Shown here: positions 1 through 11,056 of the stretch, piece after piece
Position numbering within the stretch: the first letter of the stretch is position 1
Layout of the letters: every line of letters begins with the position of its first letter
DNA from: Ophioceras dolichostomum
Lineage: Eukaryota; Ascomycota; Sordariomycetes; Magnaporthales; Ophioceraceae
NCBI GenBank assembly: GCA_003049485.1
Contig: PYST01000067.1
Location: 1-64,000, forward strand
Direction of reading: 5' to 3'
Length of the DNA: 64,000 bases
Made by a program: the position numbers and the translations under genes
The notes under the pieces: generated by a model
Told to the model about the DNA's origin: nothing
The model's input: only the letters and a program-made list of their open reading frames with translations
The model's database searches: none

Positions 1-44
1 AAGGCCCATCCGAAGTCGAGGGGTTGGGGTGCAGGGCAGAAAAG

Positions 45-77
45 TGTCCCGGAAGGTGGTTTGTCCCGGAAGGTGGT
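45..77. repeat. Two-copy 16-bp direct repeat
   Basis: The same 16 bases (tgtcccggaaggtggt) occur at 45-60 and 62-77 with one base between them, followed by short GTTAA repeats at 84-100. They lie just beyond the 3' end of the decayed HET gene. No function is implied. Confidence 0.7.
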
Positions 78-119
78 AGATTACGTTAAGTTAAGTTAAC
101 TACACAGGGACCAGAGATG

Positions 120-1800
120 CTAATCTGCTCGTGTTGCCCTCTCGAGAGAAATAAGGAATGTGACCCCGGGCCGACCCATCCTGTTGTCGCCATCCCAGCC
201 GACGCGGACACGTGCAACGGCTTCGACATCCAACCCCAGGCGAAGACGCACAATATTGGTCGTTGCGCTACTGTAAAACGGTAAGCTCTCCAGTTGGTGC
301 CGAAGGGGTGCTAGGTCTTGAATTCCACGGTGGTCCATGATGGTTGAGCCTTTCACGGGAAAAAGCCGAACTCCAGCACACCATCTTCCTCGTGTCAGTA
401 CCGACAGGCGAAGGTGAAGATTCCAATGTCCTCGCCGGGCCTCGACGGCTAGATCGGGTGATTACGATAGTCGAACAACATTGGACGAAACCCGGGGCAA
501 AGTATGTCTTGAACCCAGTCATGACAGGCGCTATGAGGAGTGAGACACGGGTTGCGATCTCTTCGTCTCCAGCCTAGGCTCGACGATGGGTCTAGCTGTG
601 AGATGATATACGTTACACCCTTCATGCTGTAGTTGATAGGGTCTAAGATGTCATCTTGCGGTGGACCGTTGTACATGCTCACGGTGAGGTCGGCCTCAGG
701 CTGAGGGGCACCGAGAAGAGGTTCTTGCAATATCGGCCTGGAGAAACGATAAAAGATTCCGCCGTCTTGTAGCTGCATCAGAGAGAGGAAGATGGGCTTG
801 GAGGTTTTGGTGTCAAAGCGGTTTAGCTCGATACAGCGGCCGCTGACAACTTCACGAGACGGATCCCTAATATCGATAAGATCGCGCCTGCCCAGGAGGG
901 ACTTGCGCAGGATGACGGTCTTCTTATGCGTCCGATAGCCCGCCGTCTGTCTAGCACTGCTCGTCTCACTCTCGGGGAAGTGGGCAATTCTCTCGCAGTC
1001 CAAAAAATCGCACGGACTACGGGCTAGAATGCCCGTCATAACGAGCTGTAGACCAAAACCCTTCCAGGTGAAGATGGACTCGTCGTCTGTTTGGTTCATG
1101 ATGTGCTCCTGCAACCTCGAAAAGCCTTCGTTCCTTCTCCGTACAGCAGCGGCATGTTGACGTCGAAGATACCCATGAGGCAGTAGGCCTCGTCTTCAAC
1201 CCTGGTAGTTTCCCGTCGAGAAGCCCATGACATCCTCTGGCTGACGCTGAAGCTGTTGAGGAAGCTGACGGTGTGTACCTTCCACGAAGGCCGGCTCATA
1301 GGATCGAAAATCTTTGGGTCGATGAGAGTTATTCGTGATAGAATCTCTGCCAGAGTGGCCCTTGTTCCTATTTCCGCCCAGTCACGGTTGAGAAACACCA
1401 CGACCCTCGGAGCCACGAGTCCCTAGAGCGTCCAGCCCCGCGTGAACCATGCGCTTCGACTGAACGAGGACGACAGCGACGCCTCGTCGTCTCTTGGGAC
1501 CCATGCCGATGTTTCGTAGACATCGTTGAGATACGCGAAGCACGCCTCGGCCGAGCCGTACTACTCGAACATGGAGTTGATCGCTTTCGGACAGTTCTGC
1601 ACTCGACGTCTTGTCGATGCAGCAAGTATCGATCCAGGTCCATTCGAACCCCCACGCTATGAAATGGCGCAGCACTGGAAGATCTTCTCGAACTTTCGGC
1701 CGGTCCCGGAAGAAGGTGGTCCTGCAATGAGATCTTGGAGAATCGCTTCGTCATTGCCCCATCTGTGCGACAGAATCGAGTAAGCCGGGATGCGGTAGTC
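120..1800 (-). pseudogene. Decayed HET-domain (heterokaryon incompatibility) gene
   Basis: HET proteins trigger cell death when incompatible hyphae fuse. Translating the minus strand across changing frames recovers the HET blocks in order: AYSILSHRWG (about 1780), WTWIDTCCIDKTSSAELSE (about 1630-1590), AINSMF, YGSAEACFAYLNDVYETSAW (about 1555-1500), APRVVVFLNRDW (about 1410-1375) and RMSWASRRETTRVEDEAYCL followed by MGIFDVNMPLLYGEG (about 1235-1130). No single frame carries them. Stop codons interrupt conserved positions at 1561-1563 and 1423-1425. Frame changes occur near 1655-1675, 1579-1592, 1110-1120 and 350-360. The 3' part (about 1100-120) is a variable C-terminal region with no family I recognise. 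Sequencing error could explain an indel or two, but not two stops at conserved sites plus several frame changes. I conclude this is a pseudogene; the 5' limit is approximate and no intact start was found. Confidence 0.82.
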
Positions 1801-2782
1801 GAAGAATTAGACGAGCTCGTAGGTGTGTGTGTTGAGCAACCTCATGATGACGTTGAAGGTAATGGTGTGATGATGATGATGATGGTGATGATGGTGGTGA
1901 CGTTGGATAAATCTGAGAAACTGCAAATATCTGTGGTAAATACCACGCCTAGTCCAATGCTGCGATTAAATCATGCGATCTGAGATTGATGAAGCATGAG
2001 CATATGGTGGGGATTGTGGCAGAGTAGGGCGGCCTGCTGGTGGTCGCGGGAGTTTCTCGACTTCCCCCCCGTATCGCAGGACCAAGCACGGGAAATCGGG
2101 GGACAGAACCCGGGCGAATGAGAAGAGAGCCGGTGATCTCATGTCTCGAGCGAAACCAGACGCTGCACGCATCCGGGCTACGTTCTTTTTCCCTTCTTGC
2201 TCGAAGAACCGCCTGCCTGGTATTGACGCATCCACAAGTTTGGCACTAGCGCGGCGAGCTGGCGACAGAGATGGCACAGACGACGCACCACGATCCGGAC
2301 CACGCAAGCAAACTATCTTGACCCAGGCTCCTTTTCGGGAGCATTGCTTTTCTCCCTCCATTTTATGTATATCACTCGATTCTGCTCAGCGCTACGATAA
2401 ACAAATGGACTAAACCCCCTGTGTTGCCGGGGCCATCTGAAGCTCAGCCGCACACCACCAGAGACTGATTGTCTTAGCTGTGGTGCTTCTCCATGACCCC
2501 GCGTCCGAGCCTCCACCATCCAAAGCGGAATTTCCGGTCTTGCCCAAAGGCGGAATCCATGGCGGCGTTCCAATATTTGGCTGCCTCCCTTCGACGCATC
2601 TGCCTAGAGTGCGCACCACGTCGCCGACGCGGCCCATTTCTACATACATAAACTCGTTCGACGTCAACGTCCGACGGATTCTTTGGAATCATTAGAAATC
2701 CTGTAGTCTACTGCTCCCAGGTTTTCGTGAAAATACATAAAGCAGACACATCATACCACATATTTGCAACACAATCAACAGG
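1801..2782. other. Intergenic, no supported gene
   Basis: Spacer between the HET relic and the F-box-like gene. It contains an ATG/GTG microsatellite (1866-1898). The last ~100 bases before 2783 are AT-richer and are the likely promoter and leader of the downstream plus-strand gene. No conserved coding pattern was seen on either strand. Confidence 0.5.
1866..1898. repeat. (ATG/GTG)n microsatellite
   Basis: Imperfect trinucleotide run of TGA/TGG units in non-coding DNA upstream of the HET relic. Confidence 0.75.
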
Positions 2783-3790
2783 ATGGGACCCCTCGTCGCA
2801 CGCATGCAACTAGCCCTCTTTAAACATCAAGCGTCCGCAAAGAAACGACCACCGCCTCCTCCTCGCCGCGGCCGTAGAAACACAACCATGGCTTCTTCTG
2901 CTAGCACCTCAACACAAGCCCCAGCCAACGACAACACAGAGACGCCAGACGAGGGGCAGGAACCAGCCCATCAGCCAACAAGCTTCCTCAGCCTACCCCC
3001 CGAAATCCGCTACGCAATCTACGACCTCGTCCTCCGCCTCCCACCCGACATCTCAGGCCCCATGCGACCCCTGCCCGGCTCTTCGCTCTCAATCCTCTCC
3101 GCCTGCCGTCAGATCCGCTACGAGGTGTGCAGCCTCTACTACGCGCGCCCCACTGGATTCGTCTTCACCTACTTCCCGCAGCGGGCGTCGCAGCTGTCGC
3201 CGCGCGACTGCGCCGCCAACGTCTCGTCGTGGCTCACGCACGTCGCGAACCCGTGGGCCGGCGGCCTGGTTCGGTCCATCACCATCCCGATGCCCGACCT
3301 GCTCTCCGGGAACGGGAGGGGGATCTACATCTGGACCGATTACAACCGACCCACGTGGGGGAGGGACGTGTTCCGGTGGGACACCTTCTGGTCTCAGTGC
3401 GCCGACGCGTGTCCGAACCTGGAGGTGCTCGAGCTGCGCGTCCTGGTGCTGATGGTCAGCCGGCTAGGGAGAGCCGACGGGGAGAAGAGGTATGTCATGT
3501 CTGCGCTGGACGGGCTGAAGGAGGCTTTTGGCATTGGCGAAAATGGGCAGGAAGAAGGAGGAGGAGAAGGCGAGAAACAACAGCAGAAGCTTCAGACGGT
3601 GCGGTTTACGGACCTGCCGGGCAAGAAAAGGTTCCTGTGGCAGGCGAGCCAGAAGCTAGGGATCAGGGTGGAAGAGGTGACGTGGATTGATGGTGAAGAC
3701 CTTGTCGTGCGGGAGGTGGCTAAGCCGGGTCAGGGAGAGGAGCCGCTTGACGAAGGCGAGGAGGAGGAGAATCCATGGTGGCCGCGGTGA
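2783..3790 (+). CDS. F-box-like (2EXR-type) domain protein
   Basis: Single-exon protein of 335 aa. After a low-complexity N-terminus (basic and proline-rich, then Ser/Thr-rich), residues about 67-90 read SFLSLPPEIRYAIYDLVL, the hallmark of the fungal F-box-like or 2EXR domain. It is followed by the usual SACRQIRYEVCSLYY segment (about 105-125). Many fungal proteins of this class are lineage-expanded and uncharacterised; a role as a protein-protein interaction or ubiquitin-ligase adaptor is family inference only. The C-terminus is Glu/Gly-rich and ends in a Glu-rich stretch before NPWWPR. The first ATG at 2783 is used, but an internal ATG at 2888 has a better context (aaccATGg) and would remove the 35-residue basic/proline N-terminus. 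No intron is needed. Confidence 0.72.
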   Translation: MGPLVARMQLALFKHQASAKKRPPPPPRRGRRNTTMASSASTSTQAPANDNTETPDEGQEPAHQPTSFLSLPPEIRYAIYDLVLRLPPDISGPMRPLPGSSLSILSACRQIRYEVCSLYYARPTGFVFTYFPQRASQLSPRDCAANVSSWLTHVANPWAGGLVRSITIPMPDLLSGNGRGIYIWTDYNRPTWGRDVFRWDTFWSQCADACPNLEVLELRVLVLMVSRLGRADGEKRYVMSALDGLKEAFGIGENGQEEGGGEGEKQQQKLQTVRFTDLPGKKRFLWQASQKLGIRVEEVTWIDGEDLVVREVAKPGQGEEPLDEGEEEENPWWPR

Positions 3791-4146
3791 CTAGATGAGC
3801 CGGAGGACAGGACAGTTTTCCAATGGGCTTGGGTATATTATGAATCTCTGAGTCCAGCCAGCACGTAAGTGACAAATCAGGTGTTCTCAAGTCGCGTCCA
3901 AGGTTCCGGCGCATTAGGCAACTATTTAGAAACAAAAAGGTAGTAGCTACCTACAGGTATCCAACAGCAATTGATGCGATAAAAACGGGGCATTTTCGTC
4001 ATCAATCATCAAAGTCGTAATTATCCCATTGCTTTTCCCCCAAATTATCCATCGCCTGGCCAGGGTCGCCATCCATACAGTCCTCCACCCAGCCACTACC
4101 CATACCTACCTAGATACGAATCCGTCTGTTCTCCGTACTTCAGCAC
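3791..4146. other. Convergent 3' spacer
   Basis: Region between the stop codons of two convergent genes, presumably both 3' UTRs. It contains several CTACC/GGTAG motifs (3939-3956, 4101-4117). No coding evidence. Confidence 0.5.
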
Positions 4147-4379
4147 CTAGCTGATGTAAACGGGCAACCGACTCCCCCACACCTCGCTCTTGCTCGAGAC
4201 CTGTCGGTCGTTCTTGTGGAAGTCATGCAGCGTCAACCAGCACAGCATGCGGAAGATCATGGTGCACCATATATTCGTAGCCCTTACGGCATCGAGCTTG
4301 GGGTCGGTGCCGACCACCTGGCCCTGGATGTCGCTCTGGGTTCGGCTGTGGCCACGACCTCCTTGGCCCTGTTGTGGGG

Positions 4380-4413
<34 letters not shown>

Positions 4414-6786
4414 GGGCGGCGTCGAGGTAGACGGCGGCGACAGGTGCAGCGCTGGAGGCGCGGAGGTGGTCGCATGGAGCTGTAAGGGGGTTGGACCGTT
4501 GGGCGCTGCCGGCAGTGGGGCAGTCTGTGGAGCGGTTGGTGGCACGGAGGAGGAGGAATCCTGCGGCAGCGGGGGAGGATCCGTCGGACCCAGCACAGGC
4601 GAGGCGGCGGCGGACGATGTGGGCGACAGGCCGGGGCTCATGCCGCCCGTGGCGTCAGCGGCATTGTTTTCGTTGTAGTCGTCGGCGCCGTCGATGACCG
4701 CGGGCAGCACGATGTCGAAGTAGATCTCCATCAGCACTTTAGGCCGCGTCTCGGGCGCCGCCTTGCCAAGTCTGTCGATGGGCCACTGCTGTTGGCGCGG
4801 GCGCTGCGTATCCAGCGCCGGGGGGTTGCCGCTCCCCCGCCGCTCGCCAGTGGTAGGGCTGTTGTCCTGGCTGGGCTGCTGTTGGGCGTACGGCGGCGGC
4901 GGCGCGTTTGCGTCGGCATCGAGGTTGACTACCCGCATGATGGCCTGCACGTGCTCTCGCAGGACGACGTTGACCATCCTCTTCTTGTCCGGGTCCGGTG
5001 GCAGACGGATCTCTTCTGCTGACCGAGCCTGTTGTTGGCCCTGTTGGGCTTGCTGGGTTGTGCGAGGTGGCGGTGGGCCGATCGCGGCGGTGATCGGCCC
5101 GGTCAGGTATTCATCACACCAGTTGATGGCGGCATAAAGCACGTCGCACAGGTCGAGCGTGAACTCGTTATCGGTCCTGATGCCGCTCTTCTTTTCTCCG
5201 GCCCACTTCTTCAAGGCCCGGCGCACCTTGCGGACTTCTATGCGCATCTCGCAGATATGCTCCATCTGCGGGGCGGATGCACCGTTGGGCATCACCTTGT
5301 TGTCATCTCGCAACACGCGCTCGAATTGTTCCACGAGGCTAGGGAGATTGAAGAATTTGTTGTCCCAGTGGTAAAAGGTGGGATTGGGAAGCATGCGAAA
5401 TGAGCTGTTGGGTACGTAGAGCGTCTTGGCGAGCATGCCGACAAGCTCAAAGGCGACTATGGCGCAAAAAGATCAGAAATGGATTCTATCAGGGACAGGG
5501 GGCAGAAGAGACAAGAAGAGACAGGGAAAGAGCATGGAACTGAGGGATGACCTACTCGGAAAGAGATGCCCGTGCTTCTTATCGTCATCCAGGAACATGG
5601 TCGCGGTGCGTGTGTTGCAGCCAAACGATGCCACCGTCTCGGCCATCTCGTTGTTGCTGCCCAGGAATAGATTCCTCATATCGCGAGGCTCCTCGGCGGG
5701 GAAGTTGAGTCGGCGCTCGTCCTCGTCGGCCTGGGAACGGAAGATGGTGGGTACCATGCCGAACACGAATTCTTTGACCCACGTGACGGGGACAATGCGG
5801 TTCTCCCTGAACTTGCTCATGCCGCACTTTTGGAACGCGAAGAGAACGCCGAGGTCAGGCACGTTGACGCCCGTGAGCATGTAGCCGTTGCCCTCGGCGC
5901 GGTAACGGTTGCTGGACCGGTCGAACTCCTTCCAGTATAGGCCGAGCATGGCCGTCATCTCGACTAGGTGGGCTATGGTGGTAGTTGCGTATGGCCGCTT
6001 GACGTTGGCGGGCATGTTGTCCATGCTACGCATCTTGGCCTGCACGGCGACCGCTAGCGTGCGCTGCTCAAAGACTGGTGGCAGGCGAGTTCCTCGAGAG
6101 AGATTTTGGTCCGCGTGCCACATCAGCTCCCCCTGCTGCCAGTTCTCTGATTCGTTCTCCATCCGCTGGAGCTCGATCAGCATGGTGACCCACGTAGCCT
6201 TCTCGTTGTCGGCCGTGTGAATCCCTCCCTTTCCGTCTGTCGCGCCTCGGACCTGCGCCACCGCAGGCGATCGACTGCGTCCGCGCCCACTCTTGTTCTC
6301 ATTGCTGGCCGTTGTCGAATGCGAGTTTGTGAAGGGCAGGAGCGAGGAGGCGGCCCTTCTCCGGCGGCGAAGACCAGCGGCTAGGCCGGTGGCTGTCTCC
6401 TGTAGTAAATTCTTATTCTGGTCTTGGTCTTGTTCGGATTTGGCTGGAGGGATGCGAGAGCGTGTCGCGATCTGGCTGGCTTCGTCGCCCGTGACGTAGT
6501 GGATGGGCACGTCCTGGATGGGGCCATTTCTGTTATTGGCCGGGGAGACGAACAAAACAGGTGCCTCGAACCGGACTTCGAGCCTGAAATCAAAAGGCTT
6601 GATCTTGCGTTTCGTGCTCTGGTGCCATTCTCCCATCACCTGTTGGCGGCAGTTGGCGACGGCCGCTGCCGAGGCATAGTACTGTTGCAGTACCTGGAGG
6701 ATCGTGCCGAAAAGTGCGACGAAGGCGACAGCAAGCGAAGCGGCCGCCACGTATAGATCGCTGTTGTTGTTGTCTGAACCAGCCAT
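4147..6786 (-). CDS. Modin-like membrane-anchored proline-rich protein
   Basis: Two exons, 6786-5556 and 5456-4147, joined over a 99-bp intron (donor GTAGGT, acceptor CATAG), give 846 aa. The N-terminus has a hydrophobic anchor (about residues 11-30, YVAAASLAVAFVALFGTILQ) followed by VLQQYYASAAAVANCRQQVM. This layout resembles fungal proteins annotated as Modin, after Podospora anserina MOD-A, a modifier of incompatibility and development; I recognise it from pattern, not alignment. A conserved-looking domain spans about 40-560 and ends near VNVVLREHVQAIMRVVNLDA. A long Pro/Ala/Ser/Gln-rich region follows, with an alanine run encoded by a trinucleotide repeat (4379-4413). The end reads HDFHKNDRQVSSKSEVWGSR and PVYIS. 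The proline-rich part could bind SH3 domains (inference). The neighbouring HET relic is suggestive, but a link is not demonstrated. Confidence 0.65.
4379..4413. repeat. CAG/CTG trinucleotide repeat, coding for poly-Ala
   Basis: Near-perfect (CAG)n on the plus strand. It is read on the minus strand as GCT/GTT codons, giving an Ala run with one Val inside the Modin-like protein. Confidence 0.85.
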
Positions 6787-8410
6787 GATGATGACAAAGG
6801 CGGGCGGCGAAGCCCGCGCCTAGGGAGGCGTGGCAATCGAGAGTCGCAATGGACGGCGAAGAGCGGCGCGGGTTAGGGTAGCGACGAATGACGCGGTCGG
6901 TCGGAAAGCAGGGGGGAGATCGCTGTCGCAAGCATCTGCGAATCTTGCGAGGCCTTCGAGAGGTTCGAGTTGGGAGGCTGGGAGAGAGGCCGGAATTTTG
7001 GATGAGGGGTTCACCGATTGCCTCTTCTGGAGAGGTAAGGCTGAGGATTCTGAGGCTGGGGTGACTCCCGCTTTTGCTCCGTACTCGGGGTATCGGGCTC
7101 TCGCTTGAGTTAGTGGCTCAACGATCTCGAGTGTAGTGTTCCGCTATCCTGTGCACGGTAGGGCAAAAGAGCAACAAAGAAAGCCCAATGGCCTAGAGAC
7201 GAAGCGATCGCCATCATTTGGAAGACACGAGGGAGATAAACGGAGGTCAACTTGTCAATTCCACCAGCAGAAGCCACGAGGCTCTTCGGCTGGCCACAGA
7301 ATGCATCGTGCGACAGTGCTTGCGCTGCTCAATTGGGAAGTGGCTCAAACTATTGATTTCAGCTGGACGAGCTGAAGCGCCACCACCGAGGGAGGTCGCC
7401 TCGGTATCACCAAGCTATCCTAATGATCCCGACAAGCCGGCGCGACGCGCTGAAAATTGACTTTTAGTGCTAAGACTGGCGGCTCGTTCCGTGTTGACAG
7501 GCATGCCCGAGCTTGGACGACTGGAAGGTTCGACATGCCTGAGGCAGAGGCGGGGGAGTGGCGGGGTAACAGCTACCCCGAAACCCCAACCTTCATGGAC
7601 CCTGAAAAACCAGACCAGGCTCACTTCACTTTTCGGCTGAGCCTTCAAAGTCGAGGAGGATCATTTATTGACCGTGGGGATAAGTCAGAACCTAGCCCAA
7701 TGAGGCCCCGATAACCGGGTTCTCACGTTCAAATTGGTGATGCTGTAGGGACGTGGGAGTTCAAGCGGCGGGACGTTGAGGCAGGAAGGTGGCAAGACTT
7801 GAAGGCGGTTGCAAGTCCGATCCACCACGTCCACAGCGCCAGGCAAGAAGTGACTGCAGCGACTCAGTTCTTCCATCGCTCGCCTGCGACTTGCTCGCCT
7901 GCCTCGTGCGTTCGTGAGGGACAATGTATCATGAGCGCTCATTCAAATGGAGATCACTTCACTTTGGGCAACTACCTCGTATCTCTATCCATCCGTACTC
8001 GGAATTTCTGGGACGCCATCGGTCCGAGCAATTGGGTGCAAGCCAGAGACCAGGGAGGGTGATGTGCAGAGGCAGCTGCCTACCTTCCTCTCTGCTCGTG
8101 TTTTTGGGCCGACGACCTTCTCAAACAAGAAGGCAAACCCAACAGGAATGAGCGATCAGCAAGGATACCTACTGGTATGAGCAAATGAGCAGAAAAGAAA
8201 ATGCCTTGATCCTTCGGGGATATTCTGACACCGTAAGCTACACAAGATCCGATCCAAATTACCGCAGTCACGGCGCGCCCGTCCAGTGATGGACCAGTGA
8301 TGATGAGTTGTCATCAAACTTGCCATCATGGAGGAAGAGCCTTGCAGTAGCTCATAGAATGCGCCTCAGAGAATCCTAGCACTCCAATGTGCTCAGTAAC
8401 CTCCGTACGA

Positions 8411-8430
8411 AGTATGTACATGTACATACT
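8411..8430. repeat. Perfect 20-bp palindrome
   Basis: The sequence from 8411 to 8430 equals its own reverse complement, centred on ACATGT. The hexamer CTCCGT lies on either side in direct orientation (8401-8406 and 8429-8434). Confidence 0.8.
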
Positions 8431-10859
8431 CCGTGGACCGTCCCGTGCTTAATGGTTGCAAAAATAGCTCCAACCGCACCAGCCCTTGCATCAAGGTTGA
8501 ACCCCAGGCCGGGAGTGGCGCTCAACTGCCGGCTCTCGAGCGCCACAGGGGATCAAACCGCCACTACAGGATCATGATGGGAACAAGAACGCTCAGATGC
8601 CTGGTGCACAACGAGGTCAGATGCCTGGTGTAGAGGCTGGAAGGAAGAACGATTGACCATCATCAGCATAATGCTGAAGTGCAAGCGCCTCTTCTTCGGA
8701 TCTCAGCTCCATCCTTCCTGCCTCCTCCAAGCCTCGATCTTAACTCCTAGGCCAGCACAACACCGCGTGCGCTCTCGATGATGGTAATCGTGGCATTCAA
8801 TTCCCACTTTAGCCCTCGAGAGATATCAGGGAGAGCAGCGACATCCCGTCCAGCCTACTTCGTACTAGCCCTTCCTTCTAGGGGTGAGTTCGTATGTACG
8901 TTCAAAGCTTATTTCGGCAGGTTCCAATGCCAATGCCAGATTCGCTCTTTGGTGGGCTTGTACCTGCTGATGGCAGTTGGTCGTGCCGATGCAGGTGACG
9001 ACGATGCGCGTTACCATGCGTTAATCATTTTGCAGCCCGTGAACATCCGGGCAGAGATGCCAGATCGGGAAGGTTGTTTTTAGGGCGTTCCCGTCCCCCT
9101 TTAATCTCCCACCACGAGCATGGCGGCATCGCGTGTGCAGTTGCGAAAACGAAAAAAGGATGCACAGGGCGAGTCAGCAACAAAGCGGCTGCATCGCTGC
9201 CGCCATCCTTATTTTCTCATCACGAACTGACACGGCCCGAACGCCTGCCCTTGGCCTCACCTTGCCAACATGGACCCTTGGGCTGGTCACGGGGGCTACC
9301 GAGGCGCCCTTATCGTGCATGAAGTGCCGATCTTGACCAAATTTCCCTTCCTCCTTCACATCGGCCCATCCTACTCCTACGCGATTAGAAATTCCAACAG
9401 ACCTGGCAGCCATATGAACAAGACGCTAAGTGCTGTATTCTGGGATGAGGTTTACCAAAGCCACAAGGCGGCATCCTTTGGTGGCCCAGCAATGGAGAAG
9501 ACGGACCCTGAACCATGTGCTGTTGTAGGGCAGCTGAGGCTGTACGTCTGCTCTTCTTCGCGTCGCGACCCAGGACAACCAAGCGCACAAGCCAAGCGCA
9601 CAAGCCAAAATCCCTCCAGGCAAAACCCAGCCTAGAATGAGGGGTCTTGCGGCGGAATACTAGGGTTCAAGCACCCTGGAGGGACCCTGGAAGTGACTCC
9701 CATGGATGGGCCTTGTTCAGTGGACTGAGGCGAGTGCTGGCACAGGGAGAAGTGGGCTTCGGCCAGCGGCACAGGCACGAAAGCTCGACAACTCTGCGGT
9801 TTAGGGCCACCCGATTCCTCACAACTCACACCGCAAGGCTGCTCCGCCTCTTCGTCTACCAGCCGAACCAGCCAGTTTGACTGGTTGGGCCGGCAAAGTG
9901 GCTCAGTGGCCACAAAACAAGATCGATCGGCTGAGCGAGCTTCTCGAAATTCGCCGAGATGGACGAAACCTTCGGAAGCCAGCCAGGAGCCAGGAGCCAG
10001 CATCAGCCCAGCGAGCGATGCCCAATTACACCTCACGACCAATCCAAGGCTCAGGCTGGGGGTGTGTCCCCTCTTTCTTTCCTCGCATTGTTGCTCGCAG
10101 AACTCGGCTCCCTTACGTCCAAAATCTCAAATCTCGTCACCAACATGCATCAGAACCATCCAAACATACCATCAGAGGCCGCCGATATCTGGCAGCCAAC
10201 GTTTGGCCGCCAATGTCGAGCCGCCCGCCCATGCCTCACACAGCCCCTATTGTAGTACTCGCAAACTGAAAGGTCACCTTCCCTATCTTCCCATCTCCCT
10301 GCCAGAAATAACTGCCCTCCCTATCTCATGCACGCACGCGCACATACACGACATGCCAAACACGCCCAGGCCCGACATCTGGCCGATGGAAATCACTCTA
10401 AATCTCTCTTTCCCTTTCTTCTTCTCCCGTCCCAGGCTGCCCCTAGCTCCCCAGGCTGCAGCGGGATGCTCGGCACACACAGGCCAAAGGATTCCGGGGA
10501 ATACCTCCTGCCGGATTTAAAATTGGATGGCAGTGTGGAGCTGACTTAACTCAGCACAACTACGAGTTATAGTTGCATGGAATAGTGGAAGAAGAATACG
10601 CGACGGCAGCAGCGTGGATGGACTGGGCCGTGATGATGATGATGGTGTTCCAGGATGGGGCGGTGATGTGGATCCAGAAGGCCTTGCCTGCGGTTCGAAC
10701 GCGGGGGCTTCCCTGTCCCAGATCACCTCTCCCTTACTTTGTGCACGTTATGGAAGAGGAAGCTAGGTAGATCGCATCTCCGCCTCGGAGGAGGCATCGG
10801 TGACCATGGGGAAAGAGACCGAGGATTCCACGGGTAGAGAGAGGTAGGCAGACGCGAGC

Positions 10860-10867
10860 TATAAGGT
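10860..10867 (+). promoter_or_regulatory. TATA-like element upstream of the fungalysin gene
   Basis: TATAAGG-type sequence about 190 bp before the ATG at 11057, followed by a CT-rich leader (about 10900-11050) typical of fungal initiator regions. Assigned from position and composition only. Confidence 0.4.
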
Positions 10868-11056
10868 GGCAAGCTGCCGTCTTCGAGAAACGGCCCCCTT
10901 CTCCTTGACCTCCCTATCCTCTCATCCCCCATTCACAACTCACCGAGCTCCTCCTTCACCATCCTCCCCTTCTCTCAACGTCCTTCGACCCATCCTTGTC
11001 CTCCTCAACCTCGTCCTCCACCTCCACCTCCAGAGTCTCTCTCTCTCCCAACAAGA

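Larger units (their letters stand above)
6787..11056. other. Long intergenic region (4.3 kb), no supported gene
   Basis: The part next to 6787 is the promoter of the minus-strand Modin-like gene; the last ~200 bases are the promoter of the fungalysin gene. Between them I see only short open frames without family features or plausible splicing. It contains a perfect 20-bp palindrome (8411-8430) and short direct repeats: TCAGATGCCTGGTG twice at about 8593-8630, AGCGCACAAGCCA twice at about 9588-9616, and GCCAGCCAGGAGCCAGGAGCC at about 9977-9998. No transposon ends or coding remnants were recognised. Confidence 0.5.

Noticed and set aside
9885..10520. 211-codon plus-strand open frame
   Set aside because: It starts at TTG rather than ATG, has low-complexity spacer-like composition and shows no family features.
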